Source of the DNA: Henckelia pumila
Lineage: Eukaryota > Streptophyta > Magnoliopsida > Lamiales > Gesneriaceae
Assembly (NCBI RefSeq): GCF_033568475.1
Contig: NC_133122.1
Coordinates: 185,771,449 to 185,835,448, forward strand
Length of the DNA: 64,000 nucleotides
Direction of reading: 5' to 3'
Positions within the stretch are counted from its first letter, which is position 1; each line of letters opens with the position of its first letter. This document shows positions 1-10,005 of the stretch, one piece after another. The position numbers and the translations under genes were made by a program. A model generated the notes under the pieces. The model was not told the DNA's origin, searched no databases, and saw only the letters and a program-made list of their open reading frames with translations.

Positions 1-540
1 AGAATCAGAAGTGATCGAGGTATTGAATTTACTAACAAAACTCTCGAAGCATATTTGACACGACAGGGTATTTAACATGATTTTTCAGTAGCTAGATCAC
101 CTCAGCAAAATGGAGTAGCTGAAAGAAGGAACAGAATACTCAAAGAAGCTGCAAGGACAATGCTAGAAAATGCAGACATCTCTCAGCACTTCTGGGCAGA
201 AGCAATTAACACTGCCTGCTATACTCAAAAGTACCGCACAATGGTGAACAAGAATATTGGGAAGACACCTTATGAAACATGGAAAGGAATTAAACCTAAC
301 GTTTCTAATTTTCACATATTTGGATGCAAATGATTTATTCACAATAATGGCAAAAATCATCTTACTGCATTTGATTCAAAAATAGACATTGATATATTTC
401 TTGGTTATTCATCAGTTAGCAAAGCTTTTAGAGTTTTTAACAATAAATCGCTGACTGTTGAAGAATCAATACATGTTATATTTGATGAAACTGAAAACTC
501 CCAGACAACTCTACTGATCTTCTTCTGAGTAACAGATTAG
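1..540 (+). pseudogene. copia E pol: integrase fragment
   Basis: Frame 1 reads a copia integrase core C-terminal half. It has a SDRG-EF motif at the start, then SPQQNGVAERRN near nt 100-135 (the conserved glutamate region of the DDE core), FWAEA, and the IFGC-type motif near nt 310-330. A FLGYSS-KAFRVF block follows at about 400-440. The enzyme would join cDNA to the host chromosome. In-frame stops fall near nt 73 and nt 331, so it is dead. The N-terminal zinc finger and the first catalytic Asp are outside the window. Confidence 0.85.
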
Positions 541-1654
541 ACAAGATCCATCTGAATTTGGATAGTGAAGATGAAGAAGCTAACAGAGAGAAACTTCTGC
601 AAAATCCAGAACCCGAAGTACCTATTCAGGAAGCGGTTGAAGAACTTTTTCCAACTCTTGATCCTATTGAAAATATCTCAGAAACCAATGACCCCCAGCA
701 ACCAACGAATCCTACAACAGAACCTTACTATAAATGGAACCAAAATCACCCACCATCTCTTGTTCTTGGTGATCCCTCGGCACCCTTAAGAACTAGAAGG
801 TAAATGATTAACGAATAAATGCATGCTGCCTTCGTCTCTCAGTTAGAACCTAAAAAGATAGATGAAGCTCTACTGGATAAAACTGGATTAAATATATGCA
901 AGAGGAAATTAATCAATATGAGAGAATCAAAGTATGGAATCTGGTACCTCGCCTACTCATCAAGCAGTAATAGGCACCAGATGGGTTTTCAGAAACAAAA
1001 TGAATTAGGATGGTATTGTTGTGAGGAACAAAGCTAGACTTGTGGCTCAAGTTTTCAGGCAGGAAGAAGGCATAGACTACGACGAGACATTTGCATCAGT
1101 ATCCCAACTTAAAGAAATCAGAATATTCTTAGCTTTTGCAGCCTTCAAGAACTTCAAGGTCTTTCAGATGGATGTAAAGAGTGCCTTCCTAAATGGTCTA
1201 CTGAACAAAGAAGTATATGTTGAGCAACCACCAGGTTTTTTGAGTAATTCTCTACTTAATCATGTTTATAAGTTACACAATGCACTGTATGGACTCAAAC
1301 AAGCATCAAGAGCCTGATATGACACCTTATCTCAATTTCTATTAAAGCATGATTTTACCATTGGAACAGTAGAGAAGACACTATTCACATTTGTTAAAAT
1401 CAACACACTTCTAGTTCAAATATAAGTTGATGACATAATTTTTGGGTCAAACAAGCTATGTGAGAAGTTTGTTAAGATTATGCAGGACCAGTTTGAAATG
1501 AGCATGATGGGAGAACTCATGTTCTTCCTAAGACTCCAGGTCAAGCAAAACGACACAGGCATATTCATAAATCAGATGAAATATACAAAAGATCTACTGA
1601 AGATGTTTGGAATTGAATCTTTCACTGCTGCCTCTACTCCAATAAGTTCATCCA
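541..1654 (+). pseudogene. copia E pol: linker and reverse transcriptase
   Basis: After an acidic, proline-rich linker (about 558-800), the reverse transcriptase begins near 925 with VWNLVPR and GTRWVFRNK in shifted frames. It continues with KARLVAQ (about 1025), QMDVKSAFLNG (about 1165-1200), LYGLKQASRAW (TGG changed to TGA at about 1315) and the catalytic VDDIIFGS near 1428-1450. FEMSMMGEL and a FFL-LQVKQ block lead to the STP motif near 1640, where the solo-LTR insertion at 1655 cuts the gene. Several stops and frameshifts are present. The closest relative in the window is copia D. Confidence 0.88.
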
Positions 1655-3334
1655 TGTTGCGTAATTTTGTGCATGCAAGTGCACGGTGTCAAGTTTTAAT
1701 AAAGTGTGAGTAGAGTGTCGATCCCACGATGAGTAATGTGAAAATTATTTAGTGCTTGTAATTAAAATATAGTCTAAAATTTATCTAAAAAATTAAATAA
1801 ACATTTTTGGTTTTCAACATAAATAAATTCAGAAAATTTTAGCAAAGTGCACACACAACTTCAGATAATATCAATGAGAGAAAATGGTATAGAGATTTTG
1901 ATTTCACCTGGTTTTGACAACAACTACTCCTAATTAAATTATTTTTATGAATTCCATTCAATTAATAGCCAAGTAAACTTAATTATATTATTTCCCTCTC
2001 CAGAGCAACAAATAAATTGTATCAAATAAGATTCGATTTCAATATCCCTATTAAAAATCTAGTCTTATTGATATGTGAAAAACTATGTTTTTTCTATAGC
2101 TTTGTTAACGCTTTATACTCTCCCGAGCTATATAAACAATTAACAGTGTATTTTTTAATGTTCTATTTAAATCCCCTCTCCCGAGCAACGATTTCAAATA
2201 CATATGACAATTAAATTAGTGATCAAGTAACTGAAACAAAAATTAAATCTATAAAAAAAAATTAATCTAGGAAAATTCAATCCAATAAAAATCAAAATTT
2301 GTAGAAGTGTCTACACCAGGCTACGTCAACCTTTAAACTAATAGAATTTAGTTCATGCTAAAAAATTGATAAAAACAATTCATGTTTATGAAACTAGACA
2401 TATTTCGGAATTTAATAAAAATAAAAGAAGGAAAACAAAGCCGAATATTCGATGCCGTGTCCGGACGATCGATATTCAAACTCTGTTCCAGCTTTTCTCT
2501 TCTAGTTCTTGTGCAGATTTTTCTCTTCCCAAAAGCTCAAGTTGATGCTCTCAATTAATCTCTCTTGTGCGTGTGTTTTCTTTAAGTGTGCGGCGGCTGC
2601 TCTCTCTAATTTTGTTCTTCTCAATCTCTTTTATATGTTTCTTGAAAGGCCCAAGATCAAGCTCAAGAATCTAGAGTTTAAAATTTCCAAAAATCTAATT
2701 TTTTTTCCTAATCTGCGAAGTAGCGCAGATGCGCTTCTTAAGTTGAGCAGATGCGCTTCTGGTGTTTCCTCAATTCCCTAGTCAACAGCGCAGTTGCGCT
2801 TTCCTTGTGCAGATGCGCTTCTTCAATTTTGCATGTTCTTGAATTAAGCGCAGATGCTCCTCTTTTATAGAGCATATGCGCTTCAAATATCTTCACAAAT
2901 ATGCCAAGCCTTGCGCAGATGCTCTTCCTCTTATAGAGCGGATGCGCTACAGATTTATTCAAGTTTCTGTCCACCTAGAGCAGATGCTCTTCTTTCACGC
3001 GCAGGGGCGCTACAACTCAATTTCAAGCTGTGCGATAATTTTCAAAAAATCATATCTCGCAATCTAACTATCGGATCGAGCTAAAATTTTGACAGCAGCT
3101 TTAAAACATCTTAAATCATTATGAACAGTGTAGATTGGATTTGGATGTCTCAAACATTCTCAGTAATTTTCTGAAGTTTTCAATTCGAAATTCGTCTTTC
3201 CGCTTCTTCTTGCTACTTTTCTTCCGATCCTTGCATTTCATAAAAACAAAAAACATATGCATAAAATCCACTCGATACATCACAAAAGTCAAGTCAAATC
3301 ATATATAAATTAAGTTCATAAATTGCATTTATCA
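1655..3334. mobile_element. LTR-like unit (solo LTR) inserted in copia E pol
   Basis: This 1680-bp unit starts with TGTTGCGTAA and ends with TTTATCA, the TG...CA termini of an LTR. It is flanked by an exact 5-bp duplication, ATCCA (1650-1654 and 3335-3339). Removing it rejoins the RT so that it aligns with copia D up to one missing base (SSTK then DKDE). It has no coding capacity. Near the left end is the phrase GTCGATCCCACGA, also seen in a variant form in the next insertion. No partner LTR or internal region is present, so unequal recombination to a solo LTR is the simplest reading. Its transcription direction is not clear to me. Confidence 0.8.
2718..3013. repeat. array of AGCGCAGATGCGCT-like palindromes in the solo LTR
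   Basis: About ten copies of a short imperfect palindrome (best copy GCGCAGATGCGC) occur here, for example near 2723, 2744, 2788, 2808, 2848, 2871, 2914, 2936, 2980 and 2999. Variants include GCGCAGTTGCGC and GCGCAGGGGCGC. The spacing is irregular (about 20-45 bp), so this is a dispersed motif array and not a simple tandem repeat. It makes a CG-rich island in AT-rich DNA. Confidence 0.75.
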
Positions 3335-3683
3335 ATCCACCAAATCGATAAAGATGAAGGTGGAATCTCCGTCGATGTTACAATGTATCGAGGGTTAATC
3401 GGTTCTTTACTTTATCTTACTGCCAGTAGACCAGATATTATGTTTTCTGATTGTATTTGTGCACTTTTTCAATCAGATCCTAAGCAAACCCACTATGTCA
3501 CAGCTAAAATAATTTTGAAATATTTAAAGGGGACATAAAAATGTTGGACTATGGTATCCTAAGGAATCTACACTTAATCTTGTTGGATATTCTAATGCAG
3601 ACTATGCAGGATGCAAATTGGATAGGAAGAGCACCAATGGCTCTTGCCAATTTCTTGGTGATAGGCTTATATCTTGGTTCAGC
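3335..3683 (+). pseudogene. copia E pol: end of RT and start of RNase H
   Basis: After the solo LTR, the frame resumes with DKDEGG, MYRGLIGSLLYL and TASRPDIMFS, the conserved end of copia RT. It goes on with SDPKQTHY, ILKYLKGT, a stop, then the RNase H start (LWYPK, then GYSNADYAGCK-DRKSTNGSCQFLG, with SNAD for the usual SDAD). It ends at LISWFS, where the next insertion begins at about 3684. A frameshift and stop near 3536 separate the two parts. Confidence 0.85.
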
Positions 3684-5136
3684 TGACGGGATGTCATCGA
3701 GCCACCAAACTTAAATTCCTACTCCCTTGTAAAATGAGTGTAATGGCGAGCAGGGTCGAATCCACAGGGAACAGAGATATATTTCTTTGAAGTGGATGCA
3801 AACGAAAAAGGTGTTTTTTGTTATACAATAAAAAATAATAAAAATAAATGAGAATTAAATAATTGAAAAGAACAAATAACTAAATGTGAAATTTAATAAA
3901 TACCAAACTCTGATTCAAGAGGTTTTCATATTTCAATTATATCACTAGTCATCGGCTAACAAATAATTTATTCATGTAGTTTCAAATAATTAACCTTAGA
4001 ATAATAGAGATAACCACTAAAATTCTTGTGTTTTCCAATTTTAACTGACCAAACTCAGCATCCAGTCAACACTTATCAATAATCAATTGGGCACGATAGT
4101 GTTCCATATTGATAAAAATAGCTTTTCGATTTGTGAAAACAGTTAATCCTAAAATCTAACAATTGAGATAGCTGCAATTGTTAAATCTAGTTTTATTGAT
4201 TTATTTAGATCAAACATTCTATGATAGCACAACACACTGAATCTATCGCTACTCAAATAACAATCATTCATGACAATTACGGATCACTGAATTCATGGAT
4301 AGCACTGGAAATTCGTAAATCCAATTAATTTGTCAGATTAATCCTCAAACTTCTTTCATGAAAATAAATCATAAATCAATGAATAATAGAAACTAAACAA
4401 GAATATTAATGTAAACACATAACCTCACAGTGATAAAATTAAAATAAAAAAAAATATCCCTTGAATCAGAAATAGAACCTTAGCCAAACATAGTTGGCTT
4501 CATATTCTCCAAGAAAAAATCAAAAGATTAAACTAAGGTTATTGAGGAGAAAAGAAGAAAAGAATATGGTGGCTCCTCTCTATGTTTCACGTTTAAGCGT
4601 GAGATTAAAGTCCAAAAGAGAAGCTTAAAAACTAAGATAATAACCTAATAAAAGATAAAGTTTATCAACAAGGAAATCTAGAGTTTTTATGGAATATAAC
4701 CCTCTAAATTATTTCCTTATCCCAATAATATTATCCTATTTTCAAAAGTTTTCCATAGATTGAATACCATAATTAGGACTCCTAAAATATGGCATTTTTT
4801 CTAAATTTTTGAGCTCTTATTAGTGCAATTTTCGCTGGTGCAGTTTTCATAAGGCGTACCCATGCCTTGTGCGAAATCCTCTTTTGGTTTCACTGCTTCA
4901 CTTTCTGGCGTGCCCACGCCTTGATTCAGGACTTCTTCTATTTTATCTTTTTTTCAAACCTCTATCTTGAAAACTTCATATGTAATATAAAATCACCCTT
5001 TTTAGCCCAAATTTTCTTCAAGATCATAAAACTCGCTCCTACTACAAAATAACATAAAAATAATAAATTAAGCACAATAAAAAGCAAGAACACGTAGAAT
5101 ATGATAACAAAAATATAAACTATTATGATCCTATTA
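3684..5136. mobile_element. second LTR-like insertion in copia E pol
   Basis: About 1.45 kb of non-coding AT-rich DNA separates LISWFS from the K-x-TSIATSIAEAEY block of RNase H. It starts TGACGGGATGTCATCGAGCC and carries GGGTCGAATCCACAGGGA near 3752-3770, a phrase I associate with plant LTRs whose ends read TG...CA. The right end (…GATCCTATTA) would need a CA to TA change. Flanks are TCAGC and GAAGC, only 3 of 5 alike, so the exact ends and the duplication are uncertain. Near 4853-4922 it holds two copies of a GGCGT-CCCA-GCC palindrome. Confidence 0.6.
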
Positions 5137-5500
5137 GAAGCATACCTCAATTGCTACATCTATTGCTGAAGCAGAATATCTTACATCTGAAAGCTGTTGT
5201 TCTCAAATTCTTTGGATCCAACACCAATTGCGTGAGTATGGAATCACTGCTACTGAATCACCAATATTTTGTGAAAATACAAGTGCTATTGCCATCAATT
5301 ATAATCCAGTATTTTTTCATTCCAAAACAAAGCACATAGACATCAGACATCACTTTATTCGAGATCACGTGATGAAGAAGGATATTCGTCTGGAATATGT
5401 GTACACAGATCAACATGCTGCTGACATTTTTACCATACCCTTGCCCGAGGATAAGTTACCCTATTTTCGAAATATTCTTGGAATCATTGAATTATCATGA
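5137..5500 (+). pseudogene. copia E pol: RNase H C-terminal half
   Basis: The RNase H resumes with TSIATSIAEAEYL, then (shifted) SCCSQILWIQHQLREYG, PIFCENTSAIAI, KTKHIDIRHHFIRDH and ADIFT-PL, ending LGIIELS and a stop at about 5498-5500. This domain removes the RNA strand during cDNA synthesis. One frameshift lies near 5200-5230 and the usual TK of ADIFTK is changed to TI. It matches the C-terminus of copia D pol (LGLIDID). Confidence 0.85.
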
Positions 5501-5509
5501 TATGCATAC

Positions 5510-5524
5510 TTATAGGGGGAATTA
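5510..5524 (+). promoter_or_regulatory. purine run just after pol (internal PPT-like)
   Basis: TTATAGGGGGAATT follows the pol stop codon by about 12 bases. Copia D has TTTTTAGGGGAAA at the same place (58571-58583, minus strand). A 3' PPT lies next to the LTR in both elements, so this would be a second, internal purine tract. Confidence 0.5.
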
Positions 5525-5657
5525 TTCTTATCTATTTAAGTGTCTACTGCTCATAATTTTACTGCATACGTTGTCTTGCATCACATATCATAAAATTTGA
5601 TAAACTCAAACATTTCATTCATAATATTTAATTTTTCATTACATTGGATATTATTTT

Positions 5658-6056
5658 TCAACAGTAGCCCTCCACACCCTCATCCAAGGGATGAGACCAC
5701 GGGGGACTATTTTTTTGTACTCGTAGGTATCAAAGATCCGATCGAGTTCCTTTTGCTCTTCTAAGAGCATCAGGTTTAGGACACCTTCTGGCATGATGAT
5801 GTCCTCAGCACTGGTTGTTCCCAACCAGAGTTTTTACCGGCGTTCCCTGGCCACCATCATCCTTGTAGCACGGCGACGGCGGAGGGGGAATGCTGTAGCC
5901 ATAAATTCAAGAGTCTTTTGATCCGAAACTAGGTTTTCATGGTCTTCTGGAAGACATATCCTCGTACTTTTATTTCCCTGCATATACTGCTCTTGCCTCC
6001 AATGCCTCAACCATATCCATCGGAGGAAATCCCTTGGATGAACTAGCACCTGCCAT
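5658..6056 (-). pseudogene. antisense ORF of copia E (about 130 codons, degraded)
   Basis: I do not recognise the protein. On the minus strand an ATG at 6056 opens a region that aligns along its length with the plus-strand ORF at 57971-58359, at the same place in copia D. Shared blocks: F-Q-x-TMKT-x-F-x-I near the start, then in the other frame W-x(6)-ED-x(4)-G-x(4)-LL near 5830-5780, and EYK followed by P-x-W-x(4)-W before the stop. The E copy has stops (TAG where D has TGG) and at least one frame change. It lies between pol and the extra sense ORF, read against both. A TATA box sits 76 bp upstream. Function unknown. Antisense additional ORFs are known in gypsy Tat elements such as Grande; this is a copia element. 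Confidence 0.65.
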
Positions 6057-6125
6057 TTTCTTTATAACTTGTTTATCTCCGTTGGAGATTGAAATTGTGT
6101 GTTCTTGTCTGCCTCTAGTATTCTG

Positions 6126-6132
6126 TTTTATA
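6126..6132 (-). promoter_or_regulatory. TATA box for the antisense ORF of E
   Basis: The minus strand reads TATAAAA (6132 to 6126), 76 bases before the ATG at 6056. Copia D has TATAAATA at 57899-57906, 72 bases before its antisense ATG. The near-equal spacing in two diverged copies supports a real promoter. Confidence 0.55.
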
Positions 6133-6394
6133 GAAGCAACTTAGGGTAGTGTAAATGTCAAGAGATGGCTAATGATTACTTCTGTCAGTTTACCTTCTGC
6201 TGCTGTTGCATGGTTATTAATTATTATTAAATACTTTTGTCGGATTTTTTTTTTACGAACTGCAAGTTTCTTTTAAATTTTGAATGTACCAACCCTTTTC
6301 TGACACGTAATACCTATTGCATGTATATCCCTTTTGGGTCTTTTCCATCACTATTTCCTTACACATAACTTAATCTAGTGCATATTCCTCGTGA

Positions 6395-6418
6395 TACTAA
6401 CTTTTCTGTGAATTTCAG
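6395..6418 (+). promoter_or_regulatory. branch point and splice acceptor before the extra ORF of E
   Basis: TACTAAC (6395-6401), the ideal plant/yeast branch site, is followed by a pyrimidine-rich stretch and TTTCAG ending at 6418. The ATG of the extra ORF is 34 bases downstream at 6452. Copia D has a strong acceptor 8 bases before its matching ATG. This suggests that the extra ORF is made from a spliced subgenomic RNA. Confidence 0.6.
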
Positions 6419-6451
6419 AACTCTCATCGCGATCATCTTCTTCAAAAAACA

Positions 6452-6969
6452 ATGGCTACTTACACTCTTAATGCCTATCAAATTTACTTTGTCTCAGTCT
6501 GCACTATAAAAAATGAAGCTTTTGTCAACAAGTTCAAATCATTAGAAGCTTCAGGGCTCCGCACATTTTTGGAAACAACCTCAATCATGTACAAGAAGCC
6601 ACTTCTAGAATTCTATGCTCATGCTACTATGGGAAACGACAACATCATCTCCTTTGTGTCTGGAAGAAAAACCTAAGAATCTCTGAAGAATATTTTGCTA
6701 CTTCATTCTGTCTTCCTCAAAAAGGGACTACTGACTTCGCCACCATCACTAAAGAATCAATTTCTTCTATTATGAAGAAATTTTCCTCCTCTGGAGAAGA
6801 AGTCTCTACCTCATGTTTCAACAAGATTCTGAAGATTGAATTCCAAATTCTCGTGGATGTTGTGTCCAAAGTCATCTTAATCAAAGGAGGAATTTTCGAC
6901 AAGATCACGAAATAAAAATCCCAGGTAATGAAAGCCATTACTGATAATACTTTTGTCAACTGGATTTGC
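6452..6969 (+). pseudogene. copia E extra ORF (env-position ORF), N-terminal part
   Basis: The reading starts MATYTLNAYQIYF and carries LEASGLRTFL near residues 30-40, matching IEASGLRKFL in the copia D ORF at 57641. A frameshift near 6670 is followed by a region matching the D sequence (FSLPQKGTTDF / FDLPRQGITDF, then SIMKK and VNW). The product sits where SIRE elements have an envelope-like gene. I see no signal peptide or membrane span, so 'env-like' describes position only. The Mutator-like MITE at 6970 interrupts it just after VNWIC. Confidence 0.65.
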
Positions 6970-7690
6970 GGGCCATTTAAATATATAGGTCTGGTCTTGT
7001 TTTCAATTCAATAAAAGGGACTCTTGACTTTTTAATTCAGTCAAAGGGTCTCAATTAAGAGTAGTTTGGTCTTCTTTTTTTTTTTGATTCAAAAAAAAAA
7101 AATTTATGTCCAACACTCATTTTTCCTCCTCTCCTCTCCAAGATTCGAACCTGACTCTCCTCTCTCCTCCTGGACTCTAACCACTAAACCAGCAATATTT
7201 TTGATAATAATACTACACAATAAAATATATATACAATGGTTTGGGTTGACCCAAGCCTGGGTCGACCAAGCCGGGCTGCCCGGCTTGGGTCAACCCAGGC
7301 TTGGTCGACCCAAGCGGTCGACCAAGCTGTCAAAGCGGTCGACCAAGCCCAAGCCTTGGTCGACCGCTTTCCCAAGGCGATCGACCGCTTGGGCAGGGAA
7401 GGCGGTCGACCGAGCCCAAGCCTTGGTCGACCGCTTTCCCGCTTGGTGAACAAAAAAAAAAAAGAAGAAGAAGAGGGAAAATGAGGAAGGAGAGTGAGAA
7501 AAGAAGACAGAAAAAAAACAACGCAGAGACGTGAAAGAAGAGAAGGAGGAGAGATAAAACACTTAAAAAGACGTGAAAAAAGAGAAGGAGGAGAGAGAAA
7601 ACACTTAAATCAGGGGCAATATAGTCTTTTCGATCAGATGTCTATCTATTGAATTAAAAACAAGACCAGGTCTATATCCCTCATTTTCCC
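6970..7690. mobile_element. Mutator-like MITE with a GGTCGACC island
   Basis: This is a 721-bp non-coding unit flanked by a perfect 10-bp duplication, CTGGATTTGC (6960-6969 and 7691-7700). Mutator-type elements make 9-10 bp duplications. Its ends are inverted repeats: both start GGG and share GGTCTTGTTTT and AATTCAATA about 25-50 bases in. The middle (about 7236-7450) is a GC-rich island with many GGTCGACC palindromes in both orientations. Long open frames here come from this repeat and are not genes. Removing the unit rejoins the extra ORF of copia E. Confidence 0.8.
7236..7450. repeat. GC-rich array of GGTCGACC / AAGCCCAAGCC palindromic motifs
   Basis: GGTCGAC(C) or its near-variants recur about nine times in 215 bp, joined by CAAGCC and AAGCGG words that also pair with each other (for example GACCAAGC and GCTTGGTC). 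The region could fold into several alternative hairpins. It contrasts sharply with the AT-rich, purine-rich flanks (7449-7560). Confidence 0.75.
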
Positions 7691-7700
7691 CTGGATTTGC

Positions 7701-9919
7701 TGTTCAAATCAGTAAACTGTTGAGATATGCTGGTTTTGAATTCACTACTGACAAGGATGGGTCTAAGGCTCCCATGATGGATGCAGACAATGTATTGGCT
7801 TTAAGGCCTAAGTCAATTGACTTTTTGTCTGGGCTGTTAAGCAAGAACCGAGCGAAAAGCCTTATCCTTCCCACAAATCAACCTGCACCAAAAGAAATTT
7901 GATTGTTATTAGTGACTACTCCAAACAAACTCTATCAGAAGAATATACTGCACCAACCCAGCTTTCACCCAAACCAACCAAAAAGAAGTCCAAAAAGATC
8001 TTGAAAATCAAGCCTCCTAAGAAACTAATGGCTATTGCTGATCCCGACAGGACTGATTCTTTGCCAGTTCACCAAGTATTTTCTTGCCCTACCACATCCT
8101 CCACCACTATAATAGTTTCCATTGCCTCACCTTTTATTGCCAAAACTTATCAGCCATCTTTTGTTGCTCATCGCCCATTAACTGGGATTACAATTCAAGA
8201 ACCACCCTACACCTCACAAACAGCCAAAATATCAGTACCTTCACCTCTTGACAAAGGCAAATATTTACTGATTTCTGTCCAAGATGATGATGATGAGGAA
8301 GATGAAGAAAATTTCTTAGCTCCAGTTCAGACAGCTGTGAACATTCAAATGGAGAAAGTCAATCTTTATGCTGAGATAGAGAGTGAATACTTTGACAAAT
8401 GGGTTCATATCCGCACTGTTCAACATTTGTCAAATTTCAGAGGAAATAAGTCCAAATTTCTCCAAGCCCTTCGCTACAAGCAACAAGTGTACATTTGATG
8501 CCACCAAGACAAATTCTGTTCTACAAGACTTAAATCGCAGACACTACATTCTGAATAATTTAGGGTAGCCAAGCTATCCAAGGTTCTTACTATCCTTCGG
8601 AGTAATCTCGATATTAGAAGTCCTACTGCATATATTGATGATGTTGTTCTTTATCTAAGCAAAATATTATAGAATATGGATCTGGAGGTTCTCAAAATCG
8701 AAGCCGAGTTCACTGCTACTGCTCTTTCTGAACCAGCTGTTGCGCCTTCAACAATTCCAGCTCGATAGCCCTCACCTCCACTTGACAATACATCAAGCAC
8801 CTTGAACAAACTCTAGTTGCTGAGCCATCTGTTCAACTGACATCCTCTCTTATGTCTGTTCGAAACTTTTATACAATAGATGATGTTGTATATTCATTTA
8901 TCAAGGAACCAAGCACGTCTGCTACTCCAAAAAAAGCTCCCACTGCAACTTCACCTGAAGCACCGGTCGCCCCAACTTTTAGGGAAGTATCTCCATCCCC
9001 TGATATACCTAAAATGTCTTTAGTTTCCATTCCAGAAGTAGAAGCACTACTTCCAGATATTGCTATCTTCTCTTATGAATATCAGCAAGGGGTGCGAGCA
9101 GCAGCTGTCACTACCAAAGAGACACCTTTTGTTGCAGAAGATCATGATCTTACCACTTCATCTGTCTCATCTCCTGAAGCCCCTGCACCTGAACCCATTG
9201 CTGATCCCAACATTGCCTTAGTTCTGTTTTCAGGAAATCCTTCTTCATCTAGGACTCCTCCTCGTATTACTTCCGATAAATAAAATCCCACAATCGAAGA
9301 TATCAAGCACCGCATCCTTCAAGCAGATAGTACATTATCTGAGCCAGAAACATGTGTCTCTGAAAAGATCTACACGATAAAGTCTCTCTGTAACAACCTT
9401 CAATCAATGGTAAAAAATATTCATTATGCTCAGCTGGATGATCGAAAGGTTGTTACCGCATTCACCAAGAGAGCAATGGATTATATATTAATGATCTTTG
9501 AAGAGCTCACTCGAGTTCAAGTTAATGTATCTCTACTGAAATGGGATACTACTGCGTCTTATGCTACTGTATCTCTTGGACAAACAGATGTTCTTTCTAA
9601 CTCTAACAAGAATACAGAATCCGTTTGGATTCTTAGCTCTCAGATAGACGGACTTACTACTTCAAATCAAGCTCATTTTGACTCTATTAGGAGTCTTGAT
9701 GCGAAAGTAGATACTATTTCTAGTCAAATTGCTGATATCTTTCAATTTATTGTGGATGTTTACTGCAAAAAGGGGAAAGGCAACCACAACCAAAGACCTC
9801 TTCTGCTGCTAGGACAAATCAAAGAGGAAACAGGAGTTAAAATCCTGATCCTCAACCCGTGGACATTCATATGGCTAATCATTTTTAATTTCACATACTC
9901 TACTTTTGCTCTTATTTGA
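7701..9919 (+). pseudogene. copia E extra ORF, middle and C-terminal parts
   Basis: After the MITE the ORF resumes with AVQISKLLRYAGFEF, matching FAIQIEEILNDL in copia D. A long low-complexity middle, rich in Pro, Ser, Thr and Glu, follows (7899-8498 and 8852-9283). It includes SEYFDKWVHIRTVQH, which matches the D segment ending DRWVFHQTKNH. The last part (9407-9919) is predicted coiled coil with heptad-like DSIRSLDAKVDTISSQIADI, matching ADILCKLDSIQA in D. Stops and frameshifts split it into four frames. The parental protein would have been about 900-1000 residues. Function unknown. Confidence 0.65.
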
Positions 9920-9989
9920 TTAATTTGATTACTCTGTTTGGTCTAACAATCATCTTGCTTTATATCTTCACTACTAGGTTTTGGCATCA

Positions 9990-10005
9990 CAAAAAAGGGA
10001 GAAAT
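9990..10005 (+). promoter_or_regulatory. 3' polypurine tract of copia E
   Basis: CAAAAAAGGGAGAAAT lies directly before the LTR start TGTTAAGTG. It is preceded by GGTTTTGGCATCA, the usual context of SIRE-lineage tracts. It would prime plus-strand cDNA. Confidence 0.8.

Noticed and set aside
5834..6049. A host gene on the minus strand
   Set aside because: Its partner at the same site in copia D shows that it is part of the retrotransposon.
7066..7562. Several overlapping open frames of 60-127 codons on both strands
   Set aside because: They arise from the GC-rich palindromic repeat and purine runs of the MITE. No frame has a known motif and all read the same few words.
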